Assembly: GCA_023411225.1 (NCBI GenBank)
Contig: JAEYPA010000153.1
Coordinates: forward strand, 1 to 41,302
DNA from: Bacillota bacterium
GTDB taxonomy: Bacteria > Bacillota > Clostridia > Lachnospirales > Lachnospiraceae
Length of the DNA stretch: 41,302 nt
Reading direction: 5' to 3'
Numbering within the stretch: the stretch's first letter is position 1; each line of letters begins with the position of its first letter. The notes under the pieces are model-generated. The model was not told the DNA's origin, made no database searches, and saw nothing but the letters and a program-made list of their open reading frames with translations. Made by a program: the position numbers and the translations under genes. Below are positions 31,753-38,566 of the stretch, in pieces.

Positions 31753-33594
31753 ATGGATTTTTATAAAAAAAACATGGAAGTATTAGAACAGTATCACAAT
31801 TCTCTTTATAAAGCACTTAAGGAGAAAGAGGAAGAAACTCTTGAAAATACGCTGAAGATTATTGAAAAGAAAGCTCTTAACGGGGAATTAATATTAGAAA
31901 TAGAAAAGAATAATCAGATATATCGATTAAACAGCATGTATGACCCTAGTCATGAAGCTGATGTATGGAGTAAACAATATAAGGGTAAAGATCTAGAGAA
32001 TGTATTTATTATCTTTGGGTTTGGAAATGGGTATTTCATAAAGGCTTTAAAAGAACATATAAAGGATAGACGGGTCTTCATTATATATGAACCCTCCTAT
32101 GAGATTTTCCGTTATTCTTTGGAACGATATGACTTTACAGATATCTTTAAAGATCCTGGTGTTGGCCTTGTAGTAAGGAATGTAAATGAGGCTAGCTTTA
32201 TGAATCTTCTGGCATATGTAGTGCAATGGAATAATATTAATGCCCAGGTTAGTGCTACAATTAATCAATATCGAGAAATATTTAAATTAGAATTTATGGT
32301 TTTTATAAATCGTATTATAGAAAACAATACTAATGTATGTTCTAATCAGAATACAGCTATACGATTTGGTAAAGCAGATACGTATAATAGTATCGAAAAT
32401 GCCAGATTTCTGTATCAGTCTAATAACTTATCTGATTTCGTTGGGAAGATACCAGAGCAAATACCAGTGATAGTTGTAGCAGCAGGACCTTCTTTAGAAA
32501 AAAATGTAGATCAAATAAAAAAAGCTAAGGGAAAAGCTATTATTATTAGCGTGGATCGTGCCCTTGATATATTGATTAAGCATGATATTATGCCTGATTT
32601 TAGTATAACTATTGATGCAGAGAAACCACCAAGGTTTTATGACAATCCTATTACCTGGGAGATTCCAATATTTTACCCTCTTAGTGCAAATCGTAAGATT
32701 ATAGGTCGGCATACTGGCCGTAAGATTTTGTTTAACACTAATCCGATTAGTAATGAATACTTTAGACGGCTAGAGGAAAAAGTTATTTTCCAAAATTGTG
32801 GAGGTAGTGTAGCTACAGCGGCAGTGGCTGTTGCTATTATGTTAAACCTTAGAAATATTATCTTGGTTGGACAGGATCTAGCTTATGAAAATGGATTTAC
32901 GCATGCAGGAGGAGTTAAGCTAGGGGAAGAAGTCAAAGAAAAACAACTAGTGAAAGTTAAGGGTATTCATGGTGAGGAATTATATACTGGCTGGGATATG
33001 TATAGCTATATCTTATGGTATCAGCAATCCATTCAAAATTTTAAAGATGACGTGCAGATTATAGATGCCACCGAGGGTGGAGCACTGATTAAAGGTACTA
33101 AAATAATGACCTTAGAGGAGGCTATTCATACATACTGTACAGATACGTTTGATGTGCAAGCAATGCTTTATAATGTTGAGATAAGTGACATAGATAAACG
33201 CTTTCAAATGACAATTGATCTGTTAGAGGATACCATAGAACAATTAAAGGAATTAAAAAAAATGTCTGATAAAGCGGAAAAGCTTTGCGCGGACTTGTTG
33301 ACCAATATTATTACAAATCAAGGTCTGAATAATAAAGGAATCAGCATGTCTAAGCAGCTTTCAGAATTGAATAAGAAGATGAATAACACATTTGTTTCAA
33401 GTCTTGTGGAGGAATATGTAGCGGATACTTCTGCCACTGCTTTGGAAGATATTTATACTCTAGAAGAGGATGATATATTAAACCAAAGAAAGACGTTTGA
33501 ATCATCAAGAGACTTATACGCAATAAATAAAACAGCATGTGATGAAATAATTGCATACATAGAACCAATGTTAGAAGAGATTAGAAAAAATTAA
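31753..33594 (+). CDS. MptE-like / motility accessory factor (Maf-type) flagellin modification protein
   Basis: 613 residues. The central domain is the MptE-like (DUF115) fold: VIVVAAGPSLEKNVDQIKKA (about 238-257), SVDRALDILIKHDIMPDFSI, and GQDLAYENGFTHAGG (about 372-386). An N-terminal domain has FIIFGFGNGYFIKALKEH and FIIYEPSYEIFRY, typical of the long bacterial proteins of this family. In Campylobacter, Clostridium and others these Maf proteins add nonulosonic acids or related sugars to flagellin. The location directly upstream of the flagellin genes agrees. The C-terminal 150 residues are helical. Donor sugar unknown; no sugar biosynthesis genes lie in the window. Confidence 0.85.
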   Translation: MDFYKKNMEVLEQYHNSLYKALKEKEEETLENTLKIIEKKALNGELILEIEKNNQIYRLNSMYDPSHEADVWSKQYKGKDLENVFIIFGFGNGYFIKALKEHIKDRRVFIIYEPSYEIFRYSLERYDFTDIFKDPGVGLVVRNVNEASFMNLLAYVVQWNNINAQVSATINQYREIFKLEFMVFINRIIENNTNVCSNQNTAIRFGKADTYNSIENARFLYQSNNLSDFVGKIPEQIPVIVVAAGPSLEKNVDQIKKAKGKAIIISVDRALDILIKHDIMPDFSITIDAEKPPRFYDNPITWEIPIFYPLSANRKIIGRHTGRKILFNTNPISNEYFRRLEEKVIFQNCGGSVATAAVAVAIMLNLRNIILVGQDLAYENGFTHAGGVKLGEEVKEKQLVKVKGIHGEELYTGWDMYSYILWYQQSIQNFKDDVQIIDATEGGALIKGTKIMTLEEAIHTYCTDTFDVQAMLYNVEISDIDKRFQMTIDLLEDTIEQLKELKKMSDKAEKLCADLLTNIITNQGLNNKGISMSKQLSELNKKMNNTFVSSLVEEYVADTSATALEDIYTLEEDDILNQRKTFESSRDLYAINKTACDEIIAYIEPMLEEIRKN

Positions 33595-33603
33595 TGTACA
33601 TTC

Positions 33604-33630
33604 TAAAGTATTACTAAATTGAACCGATAT
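33604..33630 (+). promoter_or_regulatory. Sigma-D (sigma-28) type promoter of the flagellin genes
   Basis: TAAA (33604-33607), 15-bp spacer, ACCGATAT (33623-33630). All four -35 bases and seven of eight -10 bases match the Bacillus sigma-D consensus, with ideal spacing. Transcription would begin near 33637, giving a leader of about 180 nt. No similar element lies between the two flagellin genes. Confidence 0.85.
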
Positions 33631-33656
33631 ATATATTACAAAGACAGAAGCTGTAA

Positions 33657-33815
33657 TAATTAGGACAAGGTCTATTGTATACGGCACACTCTGTTACATT
33701 TAACAGAGAAAATACTTATAGAGGAAGTCCCTAATTATAAATGTAACTGACAACTTTATATCTTTCAAAGATATAACACTTAGTAGAAAGGATTCTACTA
33801 AACAAATCAAGGAGG
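33657..33815 (+). promoter_or_regulatory. Structured 5' leader of flagellin 1 with a CsrA-type GGA hairpin
   Basis: Four stems can be drawn in order. Stem 1: TAATTAGGAC (33657-33666) with GTCCCTAATTA (33727-33737, one bulged C). It encloses stem 2: CTCTGTT (33689-33695) with AACAGAG (33702-33708). Stem 3: TATATCTTT (33757-33765) with AAAGATATA (33767-33775). Stem 4: TTAGTAGAA (33780-33788) with TTCTACTAA (33793-33801), loop AGGA. The ribosome site AAGGAGG (33809-33815), itself containing GGA, follows 7 nt later. A GGA in a hairpin loop next to a GGA in the ribosome site is the known CsrA repression layout in the Bacillus hag mRNA. Stem calls are by eye. Confidence 0.6.
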
Positions 33816-33821
33816 AATTGT

Positions 33822-34634
33822 ATGATAATACAACATAACATGGCAGCGGCCAACACAAACAGACAATTGGGAATAACTACTGGTAGTCTTGGAAAGGCAA
33901 CAGAGAAATTATCTTCTGGCTATAGAATTAACCGTGCAGGTGATGATGCAGCTGGATTATCAATTTCTGAAAAGATGAGAGGCCAGATTAGAGGTCTTAA
34001 TCAGGCATCTACCAATGCTCAGGATGGTATTTCTCTTATTCAGACAGCAGAAGGTGCATTAAATGAAACTCATTCCATCCTACAGAGAATGAGAGAGTTA
34101 GCTGTACAGGCATCTAATGATACTAATGTAACAGTAGATAGAAGTGCAATTGATTCAGAGTTAGACCAGTTAACAGAAGAGGTTAAAAGAATAGCAGACA
34201 CTACTGAATTCAATACTCAGAAACTGTTAAATGGTAGTGTTAAATCTATGAAGTTACAGGTTGGAGCAAATTCAGGACAGAAAATTACTTTTTCAATAGG
34301 TAATATGGATGCAGCTACACTTGGTATTAATGCACTTGATGTTACTACATTTACACATGCTAATTCTGCCATTACTAAGATTCAATCCGCGATTCAGAAG
34401 GTTTCTACACAGAGATCTAATCTTGGAGCATTACAAAACAGACTTGAGCATACAATCGCTAACGCAGATAATACTGCTGAGAATCTGCAAGCAGCAGAAT
34501 CCCGTATCCGTGACGTTGATATGGCTAAAGAAATGGTTAAGTACTCCAAGGATAATATCCTTCAGCAGGCAGCACAGTCTATGCTTGCACAGGCTAATCA
34601 GTCTACTCAGGGTGTTCTTAATTTATTAAGATAA
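33822..34634 (+). CDS. Flagellin (first of two near-identical copies)
   Basis: 270 residues. N-terminal D0/D1: MIIQHNMAAANTNRQLGITT, KLSSGYRINRAGDDAAGLSI, SEKMRGQIRGLNQASTNAQD; C-terminal D1/D0: ESRIRDVDMAKEMVKYSKDN, ending MLAQANQSTQGVLNLLR. At 270 residues it consists almost only of D0 and D1, with a very short centre, so the filament surface domains D2/D3 are missing. It differs from the next gene product at four positions by eye. Expressed from a sigma-D-type promoter through a long folded leader; export depends on FliS, and modification probably on the upstream Maf-type protein. Confidence 0.97.
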   Translation: MIIQHNMAAANTNRQLGITTGSLGKATEKLSSGYRINRAGDDAAGLSISEKMRGQIRGLNQASTNAQDGISLIQTAEGALNETHSILQRMRELAVQASNDTNVTVDRSAIDSELDQLTEEVKRIADTTEFNTQKLLNGSVKSMKLQVGANSGQKITFSIGNMDAATLGINALDVTTFTHANSAITKIQSAIQKVSTQRSNLGALQNRLEHTIANADNTAENLQAAESRIRDVDMAKEMVKYSKDNILQQAAQSMLAQANQSTQGVLNLLR

Positions 34635-34659
34635 TAAATTAGAACCCTTTAAAGAATTC

Positions 34660-34694
34660 ATGTAGAAAGGACTCTACATAAAAAAACAAGGAGG
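34660..34694 (+). promoter_or_regulatory. CsrA-type GGA hairpin and ribosome site before flagellin 2
   Basis: Stem ATGTAGA (34660-34666) with TCTACAT (34673-34679), loop AAGGAC with GGA at 34669-34671; ribosome site AAGGAGG at 34688-34694. The layout equals that before flagellin 1, although the stem bases differ and stay paired, which suggests that the structure is selected. Confidence 0.55.
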
Positions 34695-34701
34695 TATGTA
34701 T

Positions 34702-35514
34702 ATGATAATACAACATAACATGGCAGCAGCCAACACAAACAGACAATTAGGAATAACTACTGGTAGTCTTGGAAAGGCAACAGAGAAATTATCTTCTGGC
34801 TACAGAATTAATCGTGCCGGTGATGACGCAGCTGGATTATCAATTTCCGAAAAGATGAGAGGCCAGATTAGAGGTCTTAATCAGGCATCTACCAATGCTC
34901 AGGATGGTATTTCACTTATTCAGACAGCAGAAGGTGCATTAAATGAAACTCATTCTATCCTACAGAGAATGAGAGAGTTAGCTGTACAGGCATCTAATGA
35001 TACTAATGTAACAGTAGATAGAAGTGCAATTGATTCAGAGTTAGACCAGTTAACTGAAGAGGTTAAAAGAATAGCAGACACCACAGAATTCAATACTCAG
35101 AAATTGTTAAATGGTAGTGTTATGTCTATGAAGTTACAGGTTGGAGCAAACTCAGGACAGAAAATTACTTTTTCAATAGGTAATATGAATGCAGCTACAC
35201 TTGGTATTGATGCACTTGATGTTACTACATTTACACATGCTAATTCTGCTATTACTAAGATTCAATCCGCGATTCAGAAGGTTTCTACACAGAGATCTAA
35301 TCTTGGAGCATTACAAAACAGACTTGAGCATACAATCGCTAACGCAGATAATACATCTGAGAATCTGCAAGCAGCAGAATCCCGTATCCGTGACGTTGAT
35401 ATGGCTAAAGAAATGGTTAAGTACTCCAAGGATAATATTCTTCAGCAAGCAGCACAGTCTATGCTTGCACAGGCTAATCAGTCTACCCAGGGTGTTCTTA
35501 ATTTATTAAGATAA
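34702..35514 (+). CDS. Flagellin (second of two near-identical copies)
   Basis: 270 residues from the ATG at 34702, seven nucleotides after AAGGAGG. An in-frame ATG at 34696 lies one base after that site and is too close to be used. The protein differs from the first flagellin at four positions by eye: K to M in NGSV(K/M)SMKL, D to N in GNM(D/N)AATL, N to D in LGI(N/D)ALDV, and A to S in DNT(A/S)ENLQ. The DNA is also almost identical through the gene. This points to recent duplication or continuing gene conversion. No promoter was seen in the 67-bp spacer, so it is probably cotranscribed with the first. Confidence 0.97.
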   Translation: MIIQHNMAAANTNRQLGITTGSLGKATEKLSSGYRINRAGDDAAGLSISEKMRGQIRGLNQASTNAQDGISLIQTAEGALNETHSILQRMRELAVQASNDTNVTVDRSAIDSELDQLTEEVKRIADTTEFNTQKLLNGSVMSMKLQVGANSGQKITFSIGNMNAATLGIDALDVTTFTHANSAITKIQSAIQKVSTQRSNLGALQNRLEHTIANADNTSENLQAAESRIRDVDMAKEMVKYSKDNILQQAAQSMLAQANQSTQGVLNLLR

Positions 35515-35533
35515 TGATAATGTATCATCATAC

Positions 35534-35571
35534 AAAGAGAAGCTTAGGTCTTATGACCTAGGCTTTTCTTT
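35534..35571 (+). terminator. Terminator-type hairpin after flagellin 2
   Basis: Stem AAAGAGAAGCTTAGGTC (35534-35550) with GACCTAGGCTTTTCTTT (35555-35571), 4-nt loop TTAT, two G-T pairs. The T-rich part lies within the stem. It closes the flagellin transcript. Confidence 0.7.
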
Positions 35572-35629
35572 GTTGATAGGAAGCTTTGCAGGCAAAACTC
35601 GTTGTCCAAAATAAAGATATAGTCTCCCC

Positions 35630-35658
35630 TTGTTGTGATATGTACTTTATGATAAAAT
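35630..35658 (+). promoter_or_regulatory. Possible sigma-A promoter of the LspA-like gene
   Basis: TTGTTG (35630-35635), 17-bp spacer, TAAAAT (35653-35658), about 55 bp upstream of the start codon. Pattern match only. Confidence 0.35.
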
Positions 35659-35713
35659 AAAATATATAATTAGAATAATGTGGTACATTAATGTGGTTAG
35701 ACAGGAGGTTTTT

Positions 35714-36169
35714 ATGGGGTATATTATAATTATAGCTGGAATATGTATTGCAGAACACTTTATTAAAAGGTATGTAGTGCAACATGTTAAGCCAGGTACA
35801 CGTATTATGAATGATAACATCACCTTTCATCACTATCATAACAAAGGGGTAGCATTAAATGTATTACAGAATCATGTAAAGGTCGTTAAGATAGTTACAG
35901 GCACAATGATAGGTATTCTGTTGGTTATGCTTGGATGGCTCATAGGTCAAAAAAAAGGTTTTCTTTGTAAGCTTGGCCTTAGCCTTATGATAGGTGGTGC
36001 ATTGAGCAATTTTGCTGATCGTATAAAAAATGGGGATGTATTTGATTACTTCAGTGTCAACCATGGCAAAAAATTAAAGAATATTATATTTAATATTGCT
36101 GATGTAGCGGTTGTGTTGGGTGGAATATTAGTAGCTATCGGCGAGATCTTTTGCTCTAGGAATAAATAA
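35714..36169 (+). CDS. LspA-family (signal peptidase II-like) membrane protein
   Basis: 151 residues from the ATG at 35714, chosen because AGGAGG lies 6 nt before it; the frame is open to 35678 without a ribosome site. Four hydrophobic segments. The catalytic aspartate pair of LspA is visible: D111 in DVFDYFSV and D130 in FNIADVAVVLGG, 19 apart as in Pseudomonas LspA (D124 and D143). The family GGALSNFADRI (94-104) is also present. Divergent points: the N-terminal D-Q-L-T-K motif reads EHFIK (14-18, E instead of D), and N-T-G-A-A-F reads NKGVAL. It may be a lipoprotein signal peptidase paralogue rather than the housekeeping LspA, so no symbol is given. A hairpin follows the stop. Confidence 0.75.
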   Translation: MGYIIIIAGICIAEHFIKRYVVQHVKPGTRIMNDNITFHHYHNKGVALNVLQNHVKVVKIVTGTMIGILLVMLGWLIGQKKGFLCKLGLSLMIGGALSNFADRIKNGDVFDYFSVNHGKKLKNIIFNIADVAVVLGGILVAIGEIFCSRNK

Positions 36170-36175
36170 CAATGG

Positions 36176-36208
36176 TTGCTTGCGTAACTTATATGGTTGC
36201 GCAAGCAA
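36176..36208 (+). terminator. Hairpin after the LspA-like gene
   Basis: Stem TTGCTTGCGTAAC (36176-36188) with GTTGCGCAAGCAA (36196-36208), one G-T pair, 7-nt loop. No T-run follows, so termination is uncertain; the DUF1846 gene starts 42 bp downstream. Confidence 0.5.
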
Positions 36209-36250
36209 TAGCTTTGTATAAAATAAGACAGATGAAAGAGGTTAATGAGA

Positions 36251-37726
36251 ATGGTTGGAAAAGGGTTTGATAACAAAAAATATTTAAAGATGCAATCGGA
36301 GCATATTAAAGAAAGAATTGCCCAGTTTGACAATAAGCTATATCTAGAGTTTGGCGGAAAATTATTTGATGATTACCATGCATCTCGTGTTTTGCCTGGT
36401 TTTGAACCATCCAGTAAGCTACAAATGCTTATGCAGCTAAAGGATCAGGCTGAGATACTTTTTGTAATTAGTGCAGAGGACATTGAGAGAAATAAAATAC
36501 GTGGTGATTTAGGCATTACATATGATATGGATGTTTTACGTCTTATAGAGGAATATAGAAATGCTGGTTTATATGTAGGCAGTGTAGTTATCTCCCAATA
36601 TTCTGGACAGAATAGCGCCAATCATTTCAGACAGAAGTTAGAGAAGAAAGGAATTGTTGTATACTACCATTACATCATTGAGGGTTATCCTAATAACGTA
36701 GACCTAATTGTAAGTGATGAGGGATATGGTAAAAATGATTATGTGAAAACTACTAGACCTTTGGTAGTGGTTACTGCACCAGGTCCTGGAAGTGGTAAGA
36801 TGGCAACTTGTCTGTCCCAGCTTTACCATGAGCATAAACATGGAATTAATGCCGGTTATGCCAAATATGAAACCTTCCCAATCTGGAATTTACCTTTAAA
36901 GCATCCAGTCAATCTTGCTTATGAGGCAGCTACTGTCGATTTAAATGATGTCAATATGATTGACCCATATCATTTAGAGGCATATGGTGTCAGAACCGTT
37001 AATTATAATCGTGATGTTGAAATCTTCCCTGTTTTAAATGCCATGTTTAATCGTATATATGGTACCAGTCCATATAAATCTCCTACAGACATGGGGGTTA
37101 ATATGGCAGGTAACTGTATTATAGATGATGAGGCTTGTTGTGAAGCTTCTAAACAGGAGATAATTAGACGTTACTTTGAAACCTTAGATAAGATCGCCTG
37201 CGATACGGCAAAGCCTTCTGAGTTAGATAAGGTGAAGTTGTTAATGAATCAGTGTGGAGTTTCTTTAGAAGACAGATTGGTAGTAGGGGCAGCTATTAAG
37301 AGAGCGCAGGAGACCGGTTGTGCTGCTGCAGCTATGGAACTACAAGATGGGACAATTATCACTGGTAAAAATTCTGATTTATTAGGACCATCTGCAGCTT
37401 TGATTTTAAATGCCATCAAAAAGCTAGCAGGAATAGAAAAGGAAGTACATGTGATTTCCCCACAAGCAATAGAACCTATTCAAAAATTAAAGGTTAACTA
37501 TTTTGGCAATAAAAACCCAAGACTTCATATAGATGAAGCATTGATTGCTCTATCCATTAGTGCAACAACTGATGCCAATGCCAAGCTGGCATTAGAGCAG
37601 TTACCTAAACTTCGTGGAAGTCAGGTACATACTACAGTTAGATTGGCTAAAGTAGATAGTGGTATGTTTAAGAAACTGGGGGCTCAGCTTACTATGGCAA
37701 GTTTAGCATTAAAGAAAACTATTTAA
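36251..37726 (+). CDS. DUF1846 (UPF0371) family protein
   Basis: 491 residues from the ATG at 36251; an ATG two codons earlier (36245) is only 3 nt after the AAAGAGG ribosome site and less likely. The start KGFDNKKYLKMQSEHIKERI is the family hallmark, as are YHASRVLPGFEPSSKLQML, the nucleotide-loop-like TAPGPGSGKMATCLSQLYHE (about 176-195), and SPTDMGVNMAG (about 276-286). The family is widespread in anaerobic Firmicutes. Structures show a two-domain protein with a nucleotide-binding-like N-terminal domain; the biological role is not known. It appears to be monocistronic and ends at a bidirectional terminator. Confidence 0.9.
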   Translation: MVGKGFDNKKYLKMQSEHIKERIAQFDNKLYLEFGGKLFDDYHASRVLPGFEPSSKLQMLMQLKDQAEILFVISAEDIERNKIRGDLGITYDMDVLRLIEEYRNAGLYVGSVVISQYSGQNSANHFRQKLEKKGIVVYYHYIIEGYPNNVDLIVSDEGYGKNDYVKTTRPLVVVTAPGPGSGKMATCLSQLYHEHKHGINAGYAKYETFPIWNLPLKHPVNLAYEAATVDLNDVNMIDPYHLEAYGVRTVNYNRDVEIFPVLNAMFNRIYGTSPYKSPTDMGVNMAGNCIIDDEACCEASKQEIIRRYFETLDKIACDTAKPSELDKVKLLMNQCGVSLEDRLVVGAAIKRAQETGCAAAAMELQDGTIITGKNSDLLGPSAALILNAIKKLAGIEKEVHVISPQAIEPIQKLKVNYFGNKNPRLHIDEALIALSISATTDANAKLALEQLPKLRGSQVHTTVRLAKVDSGMFKKLGAQLTMASLALKKTI

Positions 37727-37735
37727 GTATAAGTG

Positions 37736-37779
37736 AAAAACTCCTGTATCAGTATAGTTTGAGATACAGGAGTTTTTTT
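37736..37779. terminator. Bidirectional terminator between DUF1846 gene and tcdA
   Basis: Stem AAAAACTCCTGTATC (37736-37750) with GATACAGGAGTTTTT (37763-37777), 12-nt loop, T-run on the plus strand and A-run on the left arm, so it works in both directions. The two genes converge here. Confidence 0.9.
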
Positions 37780-38488
37780 ATTTAATCAAATCTCTAATTA
37801 CTTCCCCTGCAATTATCAGTCCTGCTACCGATGGAACAAAGGCAGTACTGCCAGGAGTTTGTCTTTTTCCAGAGGCTTTTATATCAAGGGGCAAAGGTTT
37901 TAAAGGCTCTTCCTTGGAATAGACGACTTTACATTTTTTGATTCCTCTGGCTTTTAGTTCACGTCTCATTACTTTAGCCAGTGGGCAGACAGATGTCTTA
38001 TAGATATCTGTTACCTCAAATCTAGTAGGATCTAATTTATTACCGGCGCCCATAGAGCTAATGATAGGAGTACCTGTCCTATCACATTGAAGAACAAGCT
38101 CTATTTTGCCTGTAACAGTATCTATAGCATCCACCACGTAATCATACTTGGAAAAATCAAATTCTCCCGCCGTTTCCGGGGTAAAGAAATGTTGATAAGT
38201 ATTTACAGTAGCTTCTGGATTGATGTCTAGAATTCGATCCTTCATAACTTCTACTTTATATTTTCCAACTGTTGAATGAGTGGCGATAATTTGACGATTA
38301 ATATTGGAAAGACAAACTGTATCATTATCAATAATATCTAGAGTACCTACTCCACTACGCGCCAAGGCTTCTATCACAAAGCCTCCTACACCGCCAACTC
38401 CAAATACAGCAATTCTTGAGGAAGATAATTTATCAATTGCTTCCCAACCCAAGAGTAGGGCAGTACGTTCAAACTGACTATTCAACAT
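37778..38488 (-). CDS. tcdA: tRNA threonylcarbamoyladenosine dehydratase (TcdA, ThiF/E1-like)
   Basis: 236 residues. N-terminal QFERTALLLGWEAIDKLSSS and the nucleotide-binding GVGGVGGF (30-37) are the YgdL/TcdA form of the ThiF/MoeB/E1 fold. Further landmarks: DIIDNDTVCLSNINRQI (about 52-68, the DxD-x-x-x-x-N-R ATP site), DAIDTVTGKIELV, SSMGAGNKLDPTRFEVTDIY (about 144-163) and SVCPLAKVMRRELK. The enzyme makes cyclic t6A from t6A at tRNA position 37 in an ATP-dependent reaction. Minus strand, downstream of pyrG. Two perfect DnaA-box 9-mers lie within 55 bp upstream of its start. Confidence 0.88.
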   Translation of the reverse strand: MLNSQFERTALLLGWEAIDKLSSSRIAVFGVGGVGGFVIEALARSGVGTLDIIDNDTVCLSNINRQIIATHSTVGKYKVEVMKDRILDINPEATVNTYQHFFTPETAGEFDFSKYDYVVDAIDTVTGKIELVLQCDRTGTPIISSMGAGNKLDPTRFEVTDIYKTSVCPLAKVMRRELKARGIKKCKVVYSKEEPLKPLPLDIKASGKRQTPGSTAFVPSVAGLIIAGEVIRDLIK

Positions 38489-38502
38489 AGTTACCTCATT
38501 TC

Positions 38503-38542
38503 TGTGGATAATTACTTACAATAATGTATCCAATGTGGATAA
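38503..38542 (-). promoter_or_regulatory. Two perfect DnaA boxes between pyrG and tcdA
   Basis: TTATCCACA reads on the minus strand at 38511-38503 and at 38542-38534, same orientation, 31-bp period. Both equal the consensus DnaA 9-mer. They lie between a TATAAT (38560-38555, minus strand) and the tcdA start codon, so DnaA bound there would block or modulate the early part of the tcdA transcript. Confidence 0.55.
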
Positions 38543-38566
38543 CATTACTGTCTAATTATAGCACAT

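Noticed and set aside
34309..34629. Alternative-frame ORF inside flagellin 1, repeated in flagellin 2 (35189-35509)
   Set aside because: The two shadow proteins are alike only because the flagellin DNA is nearly identical. No ribosome site, Leu/His-rich composition typical of an out-of-frame reading.
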